A DNA stretch of 43,932 nt from Sphingobacteriales bacterium (GTDB lineage: Bacteria; Bacteroidota; Bacteroidia; Chitinophagales; CAIOSU01), in NCBI GenBank assembly GCA_027483645.1, contig JAIXUD010000018.1, positions 1 through 43,932 of the forward strand, given 5' to 3'. The notes under the pieces are model-generated. The model made no database searches. It saw only the letters and a list, made by a program, of their open reading frames with translations, and was not told the DNA's origin. Shown piece after piece: positions 1 through 8,101 of this stretch. The position numbers were made by a program, and so were the translations under genes. Positions within the stretch are counted from its first letter, which is position 1. Each line of letters opens with the position of its first letter.

Positions 1-323
1 ACTACGAGACCCTAAAGCACACCGGCGAGTTCCCCATCATCGGCGTGAACACGTACCTGAGCAAAGAGGGCTCGCCCACCATGCTACCCAAAGAGGTCAT
101 CCGCAGCACCAACGACGAGAAGGAGGCCCAGATAACCGCCGTAGAAGCCCAGTGGAAGCGCAACGCCGCCGAAACCGGACAACTGCTAAAAGACATACAG
201 CAAGCCAGCCTGCACAACCAAAACATCTTCGCCGCCCTCATGGAAGCCACCAAATACTGCTCCCTCGGGCAGATTACCGAGGCCATGTTTATGGTGGGGG
301 GACAGTACCGACGCAATATGTAA
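1..323 (+). CDS. icmF: 3' end of fused isobutyryl-CoA mutase (IcmF-type)
   Basis: This is the last ~106 codons of a gene that begins upstream of the window; the frame is open from base 3 and ends at TAA 321-323. The tail contains the segments GVNTYLSKEGSPT, EVIRSTNDEK and CSLGQITEAMFMVGGQYRRN, which I recognise as the C-terminus of IcmF, the fusion of a B12 domain, a GTPase chaperone and a mutase subunit. IcmF interconverts isobutyryl-CoA and n-butyryl-CoA (some members use pivalyl-CoA) with adenosylcobalamin. Only the C-terminal part of the mutase barrel is visible, so B12 binding and the GTPase cannot be checked. A plain methylmalonyl-CoA mutase large subunit is less likely, because the ...GGQYRRN/SM ending is typical of IcmF. 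Confidence 0.8.
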   Translation, partial: YETLKHTGEFPIIGVNTYLSKEGSPTMLPKEVIRSTNDEKEAQITAVEAQWKRNAAETGQLLKDIQQASLHNQNIFAALMEATKYCSLGQITEAMFMVGGQYRRNM

Positions 324-383
324 ATTGATGAGCTAATGTGCTGATGTACCGATGTGCTGATTTATTTGAACGTGGAAACCCGC

Positions 384-427
384 GTGTCACATTGAGCGTA
401 GTCGAAATGCGCGAGCGATTGCTATCC
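384..427 (+). repeat. Dispersed intergenic repeat, copy A (inverted relative to 3764-3806)
   Basis: A ~44-bp sequence beginning GTGTCACATTGAGCG and ending GATTGCTATCC. Its reverse complement recurs at 3764-3806 with a few mismatches. A related core (TGTCATCCTGAGCGTAGTCGAA) is at 41883-41904. The rest of the 324-580 gap holds no convincing gene. Confidence 0.75.
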
Positions 428-580
428 TGCCGAAGCTTTTCGCGTAGGTGGGGAGGAGTGCGGATGAGGAAGGTGCGGTTACTATTAAAGGCTTTGCGTA
501 GTTGAGAAGCTTCTCATTTACAAAAGAAAAGCTGCTTTCCACTGCCTTCGATACGTGTTACCCACTATACATCAAACCAA

Positions 581-1858
581 ATGAAGAAGAATTTAAACAC
601 AGAATTAGGATTCTATTCACCAAGTTTTATGCGGATGCATGTTGGAACAAAATTGAGCTTAGTAAACTTGAATAAAATTAATGATGATTTCACGGAAAGT
701 GTTTATTTGCACGAGTATATTCATTTTATTCAAGACTTAACAACAATTTATGGACTTACTAATATTTGTACCACTGTTGACTATTTAAGGTTCGTAAACA
801 ACTATTTAATCAAGCAACCAAAAGGAAGTTTTGTAACTCCTATCCTTCCCATTCCAAATGATCCTGGTAATGTGCATACTAATTTAGAATTCTCAGAAAT
901 CTATCTAGGAAGTGGAGACGATGATGAGGTTGTTCTGACTGGCTACAAAAAGTTGATTAAAACTTTTTCAACAGTTTCTGGCGAACGTTCTGTACCCTAC
1001 ATACAAGTTAACTATAGAGCCAATGCCAGAATTATTTCAAATTTTGAGTTTGGTGCATTATGTATTTTAGAGAGCATGGCTTATATTGTTGAAAGTGAAT
1101 GTTATATAAATTGTGAGCAATCCCCAGACCTCCCATACAAAAGTGCAGAGAAATTAGTGGAGCTTATTTTTCCCGAATTTGCTTCTGATAGATTGAATAT
1201 TTTGGCATTATGCGATGCATCACTTAAAACTTTTAATCCCGGAGCGTTTTTCCACGATATTCTGATAAATATTAGAGACAACAACATTAAAATAGCAAGA
1301 CCGGAGGATGTTTATATGGTATGCAACGTGACCCAAATCAATTTTTACGGAATAAACAATTTTGATGATCTTATGGAAAAAATGAGGGGTGAAGCAATTA
1401 CCCAAATCACTGGCTATTTCAATGACGACCATTTTCAAGCGATAAAGCATTGGTTGGAAAAAATGATTAATTCGGCGTGTGAGTTTCGTAACGCAAATCC
1501 AACTTTTCCTTTGGAGATTGCTAGACAAGGGAAATTTTCCACTAATAAAGCGTTAGCAGATTTTTTCTCTAAAGTGGGAACTCCACTTGTAACAAATGAT
1601 ATTTCAGAGACAACTTTATTTGACCCACATATTGGCGAGGTAACTCCAAATTATTCAACAATATGGGCAATAGATCAGATACATTTAGTTCTTAGAGGGG
1701 AGCAAAGACACTGTGAACTAATAGACTTTTGTAATCAAAGTGATGTTAGGACTGACAATAGGTGTACAGATGAGCCTTGGGAAAGACATTTAGAAGTCAC
1801 ATGTGGATTTGGACAAATGTGGCGGCATTGGGGCCTGACAGGATATAAACCAAAATGA
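581..1858 (+). CDS. Uncharacterised HEXXH-motif protein (putative zinc metallopeptidase-like)
   Basis: A 425-residue protein with no signal peptide or obvious membrane segment, so probably cytoplasmic. The one recognisable signature is HEYIH at residues 44-48 within LHEYIHFIQD, the zinc-binding HEXXH of many metallopeptidases; here it lies near the N-terminus, followed by a helical-looking stretch. A third zinc ligand could not be assigned. The C-terminal part is rich in Trp, His and Cys. Composition is markedly AT-rich (many AAT, ATT and TTA codons) compared with most neighbours, as in the next gene at 2032, suggesting shared foreign origin. The 173-bp gap to that gene makes co-transcription possible but unproven. 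I do not recognise the family; peptidase activity is inferred from the motif alone. Confidence 0.75.
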   Translation: MKKNLNTELGFYSPSFMRMHVGTKLSLVNLNKINDDFTESVYLHEYIHFIQDLTTIYGLTNICTTVDYLRFVNNYLIKQPKGSFVTPILPIPNDPGNVHTNLEFSEIYLGSGDDDEVVLTGYKKLIKTFSTVSGERSVPYIQVNYRANARIISNFEFGALCILESMAYIVESECYINCEQSPDLPYKSAEKLVELIFPEFASDRLNILALCDASLKTFNPGAFFHDILINIRDNNIKIARPEDVYMVCNVTQINFYGINNFDDLMEKMRGEAITQITGYFNDDHFQAIKHWLEKMINSACEFRNANPTFPLEIARQGKFSTNKALADFFSKVGTPLVTNDISETTLFDPHIGEVTPNYSTIWAIDQIHLVLRGEQRHCELIDFCNQSDVRTDNRCTDEPWERHLEVTCGFGQMWRHWGLTGYKPK

Positions 1859-2031
1859 CATTGCCTCCACGCTATTTCCGACCTACAGTGAAATAAATTC
1901 AGCGCTGAGCAATGTGCCACGGTAAGGAAGATACACTCCAAGTATGCGTTAATTAATTAAAGTCTCTAACTTTCGTGGCTTAAAAGCCCAAATACAGTGG
2001 ACATATAACCGTCGGTTCTCAAAACTATCCT

Positions 2032-3555
2032 ATGCAACATAAGAATTACACAAAAGGAATCGCATCAGAAATTAAGAAGGAGCTCAAAGATGCTAAAGAA
2101 TCAATTGTAGTTTCTGTTCCATGGTTTACAGATTCATCCATCTTCCTAATTTTAAAAGAAAAAGCTAAATGTGGAGTTGGTATTAGAATATTGATTCAAG
2201 AAGATGCTATTAATAACAATGCTGATTTTGACATTAAAGATTTGGCTAATTATAATGCTATAATCTTTTGGAATACCAGTAAATATAGATTATCGCACAG
2301 AAAATTTTGCGTCATAGACTCGAGAATTGTAATCAAAGGATCTTATAACTGGACTAAAAAGGCAAGGAGTAATGAGGAAGAAATTGACATTTTTTACAGC
2401 CGAGAGTTAGCCTTAGAGCAGCTCGAAACTTTTGAGGCATCTATCAGGAACACAGATGTTAAAAGATATGATAATCAGATACTTTTAGAAAATTATAAAA
2501 AGGAGAAGAAAAGGTCAAAACATGTATGCAAGATTTTGAAATTTAAGGATGGAGAAAAGGTCGGTTTTAAAAATGAATACGGTGATATAATTATACCCGC
2601 TATTTATGATGAAGCTACAGATTTTATTGGAAATTGGTATAAAAAAATAGAAAATGAAAAACTTGTTTACTCTACGGAGGATATTAGAGCATACATTTGG
2701 GTCAAAAAGAATTCCAGATGGGGGGTGCTAGATAATTATAATAATCAAGTTGTTCTAGATGGATATAATGAATGCTTTGCATTTAGTGATTTCTGTTTTG
2801 CATTTAGTCATTCATTTAATCAATGGAGCAATTCCATAGTGGAGAAAAAATATCACTTTATTTGCCATAGGGGCAAATGGGGCTTAGTATGGATAGAGGC
2901 TGGGGGGCTTCCTATTTTTTTCCTTTCCACAGAATTTGAGTCCATTAGACAATATTCACAAAATGGGCGTTGCTTTATATTCCACCGTAAAGAAAAGCAC
3001 CATTATTACAAGATTAGTTATTTTGCAGTAGATAATAACAATTATATTTTATATTTACGGTCTACGGATTATGAATTTAAGAGCATAGTACCATTGGGCA
3101 GTAAAATTAAAGAAATTTACACATATTTTAAAGTTTCTACTATAGATAATCAAAACAGGGAGTGTTATGGCCTATTAAAAGCAGAAGAATATAATGAAAA
3201 TGATTACGACCATTACTTCAAAACCTTAGACGATAGGCAGTTACAATTTAGCATTCAGATTAAGCCAACATTCGCTAGCTTAAAACAAATGCTCGACAAC
3301 AATAAAAATACTTTTTTTGAAGCTACCGAATTATCTAACCCCTGGAAAGCAATAAGAATAAATTTAAAGGGAGAAAAAATTTATTCTTATGAAAATAAAG
3401 GCTCAATCGGGAATAGTGAATTGCTCACCCAGAAAGAAATCGATTGGCGTAAAACTAAAGAAGAAAGAGATTCCAATGAAAATATTACAACTATAATAAT
3501 TGGTATTTTTATTATAGTTATTGTTATAGCTGTCATTTCCTCCTATTTGAAGTAA
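2032..3555 (+). CDS. PLD-like (single HKD) protein with WG repeats and C-terminal membrane anchor
   Basis: A 507-residue protein with three parts. Residues ~1-130 form a phospholipase D-like domain with one HxKx4D motif, HRKFCVID at 89-96 (H89, K91, D96), followed by GSYNWT. Single-HKD proteins usually dimerise and are often nucleases or phosphodiesterases. Residues ~165-300 contain WG-repeat-like units (EKVGFKNEYGDIIIPAIYDE, SRWGVLD, GKWGLVW), usually a binding scaffold. Residues ~483-505 are a hydrophobic helix near the C-terminus, which would tail-anchor the protein with the catalytic part in the cytoplasm. The gene is AT-rich like its upstream neighbour, and a hairpin terminator follows 12 bp after the stop. 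Domain calls are fairly firm; substrate and role are unknown. A membrane-associated nuclease in defence is one option. Confidence 0.8.
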   Translation: MQHKNYTKGIASEIKKELKDAKESIVVSVPWFTDSSIFLILKEKAKCGVGIRILIQEDAINNNADFDIKDLANYNAIIFWNTSKYRLSHRKFCVIDSRIVIKGSYNWTKKARSNEEEIDIFYSRELALEQLETFEASIRNTDVKRYDNQILLENYKKEKKRSKHVCKILKFKDGEKVGFKNEYGDIIIPAIYDEATDFIGNWYKKIENEKLVYSTEDIRAYIWVKKNSRWGVLDNYNNQVVLDGYNECFAFSDFCFAFSHSFNQWSNSIVEKKYHFICHRGKWGLVWIEAGGLPIFFLSTEFESIRQYSQNGRCFIFHRKEKHHYYKISYFAVDNNNYILYLRSTDYEFKSIVPLGSKIKEIYTYFKVSTIDNQNRECYGLLKAEEYNENDYDHYFKTLDDRQLQFSIQIKPTFASLKQMLDNNKNTFFEATELSNPWKAIRINLKGEKIYSYENKGSIGNSELLTQKEIDWRKTKEERDSNENITTIIIGIFIIVIVIAVISSYLK

Positions 3556-3557
3556 GC

Positions 3558-3641
3558 CCCCCCATCTGGCGCAAGCATTCTTCAAGCTTGTGCCTTTTTA
3601 TGACGTAAGCATCCGCTTACTTTTCGGCTTAGCGGAAACAC
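3558..3641 (+). repeat. Two-hairpin structured repeat, copy 1
   Basis: Contains hairpin GGCGCAAGC(9 nt)GCTTGTGCC at 3568-3594 and hairpin GTAAGC(ATCC)GCTTAC at 3605-3620, then CTTAGCGGAAACAC. The same order, spacing and tail recur at 9719-9803. Confidence 0.8.
3568..3599 (+). terminator. Rho-independent terminator after the PLD/WG gene
   Basis: A 9-bp stem with one G-T pair (GGCGCAAGC / GCTTGTGCC), a 9-nt loop and a following TTTTT. It starts 12 bp after the stop of the 2032-3555 gene and is also the first hairpin of the repeat. Confidence 0.7.
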
Positions 3642-3701
3642 GTGTGGGCAGTGCATTACAACTACGAGGATACTTCAAGCAGGTATCGCACTTCACCACC
3701 C

Positions 3702-3723
3702 CATCGCCCAAGGCGAGGCAAGC
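3702..3723 (+). repeat. Short dispersed repeat (also at 17106)
   Basis: CATCGCCCAAGGCGAGGC plus AAGC matches 17106-17127 with two mismatches. A perfect hairpin CCACGC(CATA)GCGTGG follows at 3741-3756. The 3556-3933 gap is made of such repeats and holds no gene I can support. Confidence 0.6.
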
Positions 3724-3763
3724 TGCGCCCCTCCCACCTCCCACGCCATAGCGTGGTACGCCG

Positions 3764-3806
3764 GGATAGCAATAGCTCGCGCATTTCGACAGGCTCGATG
3801 TGACAT
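3764..3806 (-). repeat. Dispersed intergenic repeat, copy B (inverted partner of 384-427)
   Basis: On the minus strand it reads ATGTCACATCGAGCC...GAGCTATTGCTATCC, matching 384-427 apart from a few substitutions. The two copies bracket the AT-rich genes at 581 and 2032. Confidence 0.75.
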
Positions 3807-3933
3807 GCATTTACCGTATTTAAAACCATTTTGCTGACATCAGCAAAATGGTCACCACGCTAATAAACATATAACCGCTTAAATGATGGGATATATAAAA
3901 TATTACGCGTAGCTTACTATCAAACGCGGTATC

Positions 3934-4641
3934 ATGGCAAAGCTCACCATCGACAACTACTTGGATAGCCACTATATACACCGCAGCAACTGGCTGCGGG
4001 CGGCGGTATTGGGGGCCAATGATGGCATCATCTCCATTTCGAGCTTAGCCATAGGGGTGGCCGCGGCAAGCACTACAAGAGACCCTATTATACTGGCCAC
4101 GGTGGCTGGGCTGGTTGCAGGGGCACTGTCAATGGCTGCGGGAGAGTATGTTTCCGTGAGCTCGCAAACCGATATTGAGCGGGCCGACATTGAGCGGGAA
4201 AAGAAGGAGCTGGCCGATATGCCCAACGAGGAACTGCAAATATTAGCACAGATATATGAGAAAAGGGGACTGAAAAAGGAAACCGCCATGCAGGTAGCTA
4301 TGGAACTGACGGAAAAAGATGCACTGGCAACCCATGTGCGCGATGAGTTGGGCATTAATGAATTAAGCCAGGCAAAACCGATACAAGCAGCTTTGGCTTC
4401 GGGCGCATCGTTTACGGTAGGTGGTGTTTTGCCGCTTTTGGTAGTGCTTTTTGCGCCCATAAAAGGCCTGGAATACTGGCTTTATGGGTTCACCATCGTA
4501 TTCCTGATTGTTTTGGGGGCCATATCTGCAAAAACAGGGGGTTCAAGTATTATAAAAGCCATTATGCGCATTACTGTTTGGGGTACGGTAGCCATGGTGC
4601 TTTCCGCATTGGTGGGCTATCTATTTGGGGTTAATGTCTAG
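3934..4641 (+). CDS. VIT/CCC1-family transporter (Fe2+/Mn2+)
   Basis: A 235-residue membrane protein of the VIT1/CCC1 family, which exports or sequesters Fe2+ or Mn2+ in exchange for protons. The N-terminus has the family signature around HRSNWLRAAVLGANDGIIS, with TM1 following. TM2 carries GLVAGALSMAAGEYVSVSSQ, and residues ~80-140 are a charged cytoplasmic segment (DIERADIEREKKEL, EEL...YEKRGL) that in this family provides Glu/Met metal ligands. Three further helices run from ~150 to 233. Full length, with an ATG start. No metal-responsive operator is obvious upstream; the preceding region is repeat sequence. It appears to be transcribed alone. Confidence 0.93.
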   Translation: MAKLTIDNYLDSHYIHRSNWLRAAVLGANDGIISISSLAIGVAAASTTRDPIILATVAGLVAGALSMAAGEYVSVSSQTDIERADIEREKKELADMPNEELQILAQIYEKRGLKKETAMQVAMELTEKDALATHVRDELGINELSQAKPIQAALASGASFTVGGVLPLLVVLFAPIKGLEYWLYGFTIVFLIVLGAISAKTGGSSIIKAIMRITVWGTVAMVLSALVGYLFGVNV

Positions 4642-4786
4642 TTACTTCAAGCATTCATTTGCCCTCCGCACATCACCAGGCGCCTCAGCAGCCCGGGCGC
4701 GCACCCTTCAATCTCGTTTCGAACGAGACAGGATGACATGCCCTCCTAAAGCCTACACGAAAGAGGAGCAAAAACGGGCTTCAATA

Positions 4787-5389
4787 CTATGGCGAGACAA
4801 CCGCGAACCCAATATGAATATTGCCTGTCTGTTTGTCAACGTACATTTCCCGCTCTCTGGTAGTACCGTGGCAAATGGTAGGAGAACAGAAAAGAGACCC
4901 ACCCGCCAGCCGTACATCATTTCCAATTACTGTTTTGGTTAGGTCCCATACATTGCCTAGCACATTTACTTGCGCTACACTAGATATAGGTGCATTGTTA
5001 TTGGTTACAACGGTGCGCATGTCGGGCTTAATCAACTCCCAATACTGTTCATAGGTGGGCAATGCAAACCCGGACCATTCACAATAAGCCATGGCATCAT
5101 TATAGCTTACTTGGGTTACAGGCAGGGTTTTGGAGTTTACAGGGTTTATGCCATCCGGCTTTTTCCAATTAGCCCCATTTACCTTTTCGAAATTAAAGAC
5201 ATCCGTTTGAACGATAGACCAACCAAATCTTTCAGCGTCTGTAACATAACCTGTCTCCAAAACAAACTGCTCGAATTGCGCATAACTTACTGCGTCAAGT
5301 TCCCTTTCGGGGTTGGGGTCGCAACCGCAAAAGTAAATTGCGATAAATAATAGGTAGGCAGGGCAAATCGCTTTTATTGAATTATGCAT
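4787..5389 (-). CDS. Compact exported formylglycine-generating enzyme (SUMF1/FGE-sulfatase domain)
   Basis: A 200-residue protein starting 14 bp downstream of the sulfatase gene. The N-terminus is a hydrophobic export signal ending in FCGC (residues 20-23), so it may be a lipoprotein, though the lipobox is not classical. FGE landmarks follow: SYAQFEQFVLETGYVTDAER (35-54), VTQVSYNDAMAYCEWSG, LGNVWDL, and GGSLFCSPTIC, in which C168 and C173 match the C-x4-C copper-binding pair of oxygen-dependent FGE, then the terminal GFAVV. FGE oxidises the Cys of CxPxR in sulfatases to formylglycine. The protein is much shorter than usual (~260-300 residues): the start of the domain and part of the loop before GNVW are missing or shortened. 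The adjacent sulfatase with CSPSR makes it the obvious client. Confidence 0.85.
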   Translation of the reverse strand: MHNSIKAICPAYLLFIAIYFCGCDPNPERELDAVSYAQFEQFVLETGYVTDAERFGWSIVQTDVFNFEKVNGANWKKPDGINPVNSKTLPVTQVSYNDAMAYCEWSGFALPTYEQYWELIKPDMRTVVTNNNAPISSVAQVNVLGNVWDLTKTVIGNDVRLAGGSLFCSPTICHGTTREREMYVDKQTGNIHIGFAVVSP

Positions 5390-5403
5390 GACGTAACCCA
5401 ACC

Positions 5404-7179
5404 TTATTTTGCGCTGCGTTTGCTGCGCTTGCGCCAGAATATAATACCCACAACACCAACTATCAAAACAAGAAGATAGGGCGCCCAATTCCAAAAAATT
5501 TTGGTATATGATTTTTTGGCCACTTCCCCCTGAGCTGAGTAGCCTTTGGGCATTTTTACTACCCCAACTCTTTTCTCATATACTTCATATTCAGCCAACA
5601 TCTTTTGAAATAATTCCGGGTTTTCAGCGGCAATATCTATACGCTCCATTGGGTCTTCCTGAAGGTAGTACATCCTCCATTTATTATCTCCCAGTGGAAT
5701 ATTGTTCTTTACAATTTTGTATCCATTTAGGAAGTATGCCGAGCTGTTGGCTGCCTCCAAGCCCACGCCCTCGTTAGGTTGATACACGGGTTTGCTAAAG
5801 TCCAAAATGTGCGATAGCATGCTATTTCCGGTAATGGGCACTCCGCCGTCATTCGTTTTTGTGTTTAGTCCTGCCAAATCGTAAATGGTGGGTGCAATAT
5901 CAGTGAAAAAGCAGAAAGTATTTGTCCGTTGTTTTTTGGGTATGTTCTTTCCACTCATGATAAGCGGCACCCTTAAACCGCCTTCGCCAGTATAATATTT
6001 GAAAAAACTAAACGGAGAGGAAAGCGCATTGGCAAATTCAGGCCCTATGTAGCCAAAAAAATCATCTCCACCGTTTTTCTCAAAGTCGCGATGAAAGCCA
6101 TGGGTAAGCGCCCAAGGAATACCTTGCGAATAGTCGCCACCATCAGGGCCATTATCTGAGGTTACAATAAAAATCGTATTCTCCATTAAGCCTTGTTCGG
6201 TAAGGTATTGTATATACCTTCCGATGTGGTAATCCATGGCTTCCAGCATACCCGCAACTACCGCCATATTGGTAGCATAAGATTGTTGTTCTTTGCTAGA
6301 TAATTCTTCCCATTTCTTGAATTGAGTAAAAGGATCAGTTAATACAGCATCACTTGGAATAAACCCAAGCTGTTTGGCTTTTTCAAATCGCTTTTCACGC
6401 AGCTTGTTCCATCCCTCTTTGTAGGTTTCCAAATAAGGCTCAACAAATTCTTTTGGCGCCTGTACCGGGGCATGGATTGCTTGAAAAGCTATGTAGGAAA
6501 AAAACGGATTGTCTTTGTTCTGTTCATTGTTGTGGTAAGAAATTACCTTGTCGATGTAGGTTTTTGACGAATAGAAATCCGTTGGCAGTTCTACTTCTTT
6601 TCCATCTTCATACCAATGCGCTATAGGTTTCATGGGCAGATACCCGCTGTTGTTGTAATTACTGGCGCCAGAACCGCCTAGGATAAATGAGCGGTCGAAA
6701 CCTCTCCTGGAGGGTAGCGTATTTTCATCGTGTCCTAAGTGCCATTTACCAACCGCGTAAGTATTATAGTTGGCTTCTTTTAACCGGGTGGCAATGGTTT
6801 TTACTTGGGTATTCAATACGCCTTCATAACCCGGAATAGATTGGTACTCTTCTGGAAGCATTTCGGGCAGATTGGCGACGCCCGCCAAATGGCTATCTGT
6901 GCCAGTCATAAGCATTGCTCGCGATGGCGAACATACCGGAGAGGCATGTAAGTTGGTAAACATGATGCCATTGCTAGCTAGGCGGTCAATGTTGGGTGTT
7001 CGGGCCTCTCCTCCGAAGATGCCGAAATCCATTAAACCTGAGTCATCTACCAGTATCAATACGATGTTTGGTTTAGACCGATTGCCTTGGGAGTCTTGGC
7101 CGTACACGTACACTATGCTGGCTGAGTAAATGGACGCTAAAACGAAAAATGACCTAAGTAAACAAAAGATTTGGTTCAT
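5404..7179 (-). CDS. Cys-type arylsulfatase, exported, with C-terminal membrane anchor
   Basis: A 591-residue sulfatase that hydrolyses sulfate esters. An N-terminal signal peptide runs to about residue 27. The catalytic N-domain has NIVLILVDD (metal-binding D45, D46), CSPSRAMLMTG, where C83 is the Cys to be converted to formylglycine, GKWHLG, and TSDNGPDGG with the second pair of metal ligands. A C-terminal domain follows, then a hydrophobic helix at ~565-583 (YLLVLIVGVVGIIFW) and a basic tail, consistent with inner-membrane anchoring and a periplasmic active site. The start codon overlaps the stop of the DJ-1-like gene (ATGA, 7176-7179), and the FGE gene follows after 14 bp, so the three genes are very probably one transcript. 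Substrate unknown. Confidence 0.93.
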   Translation of the reverse strand: MNQIFCLLRSFFVLASIYSASIVYVYGQDSQGNRSKPNIVLILVDDSGLMDFGIFGGEARTPNIDRLASNGIMFTNLHASPVCSPSRAMLMTGTDSHLAGVANLPEMLPEEYQSIPGYEGVLNTQVKTIATRLKEANYNTYAVGKWHLGHDENTLPSRRGFDRSFILGGSGASNYNNSGYLPMKPIAHWYEDGKEVELPTDFYSSKTYIDKVISYHNNEQNKDNPFFSYIAFQAIHAPVQAPKEFVEPYLETYKEGWNKLREKRFEKAKQLGFIPSDAVLTDPFTQFKKWEELSSKEQQSYATNMAVVAGMLEAMDYHIGRYIQYLTEQGLMENTIFIVTSDNGPDGGDYSQGIPWALTHGFHRDFEKNGGDDFFGYIGPEFANALSSPFSFFKYYTGEGGLRVPLIMSGKNIPKKQRTNTFCFFTDIAPTIYDLAGLNTKTNDGGVPITGNSMLSHILDFSKPVYQPNEGVGLEAANSSAYFLNGYKIVKNNIPLGDNKWRMYYLQEDPMERIDIAAENPELFQKMLAEYEVYEKRVGVVKMPKGYSAQGEVAKKSYTKIFWNWAPYLLVLIVGVVGIIFWRKRSKRSAK

Positions 7180-8036
7180 AACCCTTTTTCTTTTAGTGTT
7201 TTCATCATCAATTGGGCAGTTTCATGACTGGAGTTTTGATTTTGCCCCGTTACAAATCGCTTTTCTTGATCAATCACGGTAATGGTATTGAATTGATCAA
7301 TGCGCTTGGAGTGGTCAGCTTTGTAGATAGCCCCGGCTTTCTTAATTTCTGCCTCAGGGTGGAAGGGGGTAAATTCAATACCGAATGATGAAAGCTGCTT
7401 TTGCGTTACCCCTGTCATTGGGCGCCCTTTAATCAAATAGTCCCCATTTTTATCCCTTGCCTCCGTAAATGCCAACGCGCCATGGCATACGCTGCCCATG
7501 ATAAGATCGGAGTTGTAATATGCGTCAGACACTTTAGTGGCAACTATTTCGGAATTCATATCGTAAGCAGCACCCCATCCACCTGCGAAAAAGACGATGT
7601 CATATTCTTTAAAATCAATGCTGGCAATGGGGATGGAGCTATTTATTTTTGCTTGAAAAGTTTCATCCTCCTCAAAACGCTTGTCTTGTTTAGACTCAAG
7701 AAAGTAGTAGAAAGACTGTGGGTCGATGGGTACTACACCTCCCTTGATGCTAGCAATATCTACTTCCATGTTTGCATCAAGAAACTCATAATACGGTATG
7801 GTCATTTCCGATGCAAACACACCGGTAGCGGGCCCGGTAGTCTCCCCGGGTTTGTTCAATACGTTGTGGCTAGTGGATACGATTAGCGCTTTTTTTCCTT
7901 TCAAATCGAATTTTTCTCCTTCAAAATCGGGATGAAAACCTCGAGATTTCAAAATGTAAGGAAGTGAAATAGCAAGAAAGGCGACTACCACCACTATGCC
8001 CCCGATAACGTAAAGCAAGCTTTTACCAATCTTCAT
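7176..8036 (-). CDS. Membrane-anchored DJ-1/PfpI-family protein
   Basis: A 286-residue protein with an N-terminal transmembrane helix (residues ~8-27) and then a DJ-1/PfpI (Hsp31-like) domain. Visible motifs are KKALIVSTSHNVL, GVFASEMTIPYYEF, VFFAGGWGAAYDM and the nucleophile elbow GSVCHGALAF with C184 and H185. Usual family functions are glyoxalase or deglycase, chaperone, or amidotransferase-like hydrolase. The GGHG of many members is GGWG here, a substitution near the active site. The anchor would put the domain in the periplasm, unusual for a family that is mostly cytoplasmic. It overlaps the sulfatase start by 4 bp and lies 65 bp after the lipoprotein gene, so it belongs to the sulfatase run. 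Its role there is unknown. Confidence 0.88.
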   Translation of the reverse strand: MKIGKSLLYVIGGIVVVVAFLAISLPYILKSRGFHPDFEGEKFDLKGKKALIVSTSHNVLNKPGETTGPATGVFASEMTIPYYEFLDANMEVDIASIKGGVVPIDPQSFYYFLESKQDKRFEEDETFQAKINSSIPIASIDFKEYDIVFFAGGWGAAYDMNSEIVATKVSDAYYNSDLIMGSVCHGALAFTEARDKNGDYLIKGRPMTGVTQKQLSSFGIEFTPFHPEAEIKKAGAIYKADHSKRIDQFNTITVIDQEKRFVTGQNQNSSHETAQLMMKTLKEKGL

Positions 8037-8101
8037 AATACTATTGTTTTAATTAATGAAAATTAACCAATATTTTTTATTGTAAGCTCCAACACCGTTT
8101 C

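Noticed and set aside
3972-4460. 162-codon ORF on the minus strand
   Set aside because: Shadow of the VIT transporter; Ser/Ala/Met-rich translation typical of the complement of a membrane protein gene.
4625-4942. 105-codon ORF on the plus strand
   Set aside because: Overlaps the FGE gene on the other strand and is Arg/Ser/Thr-rich without any domain.
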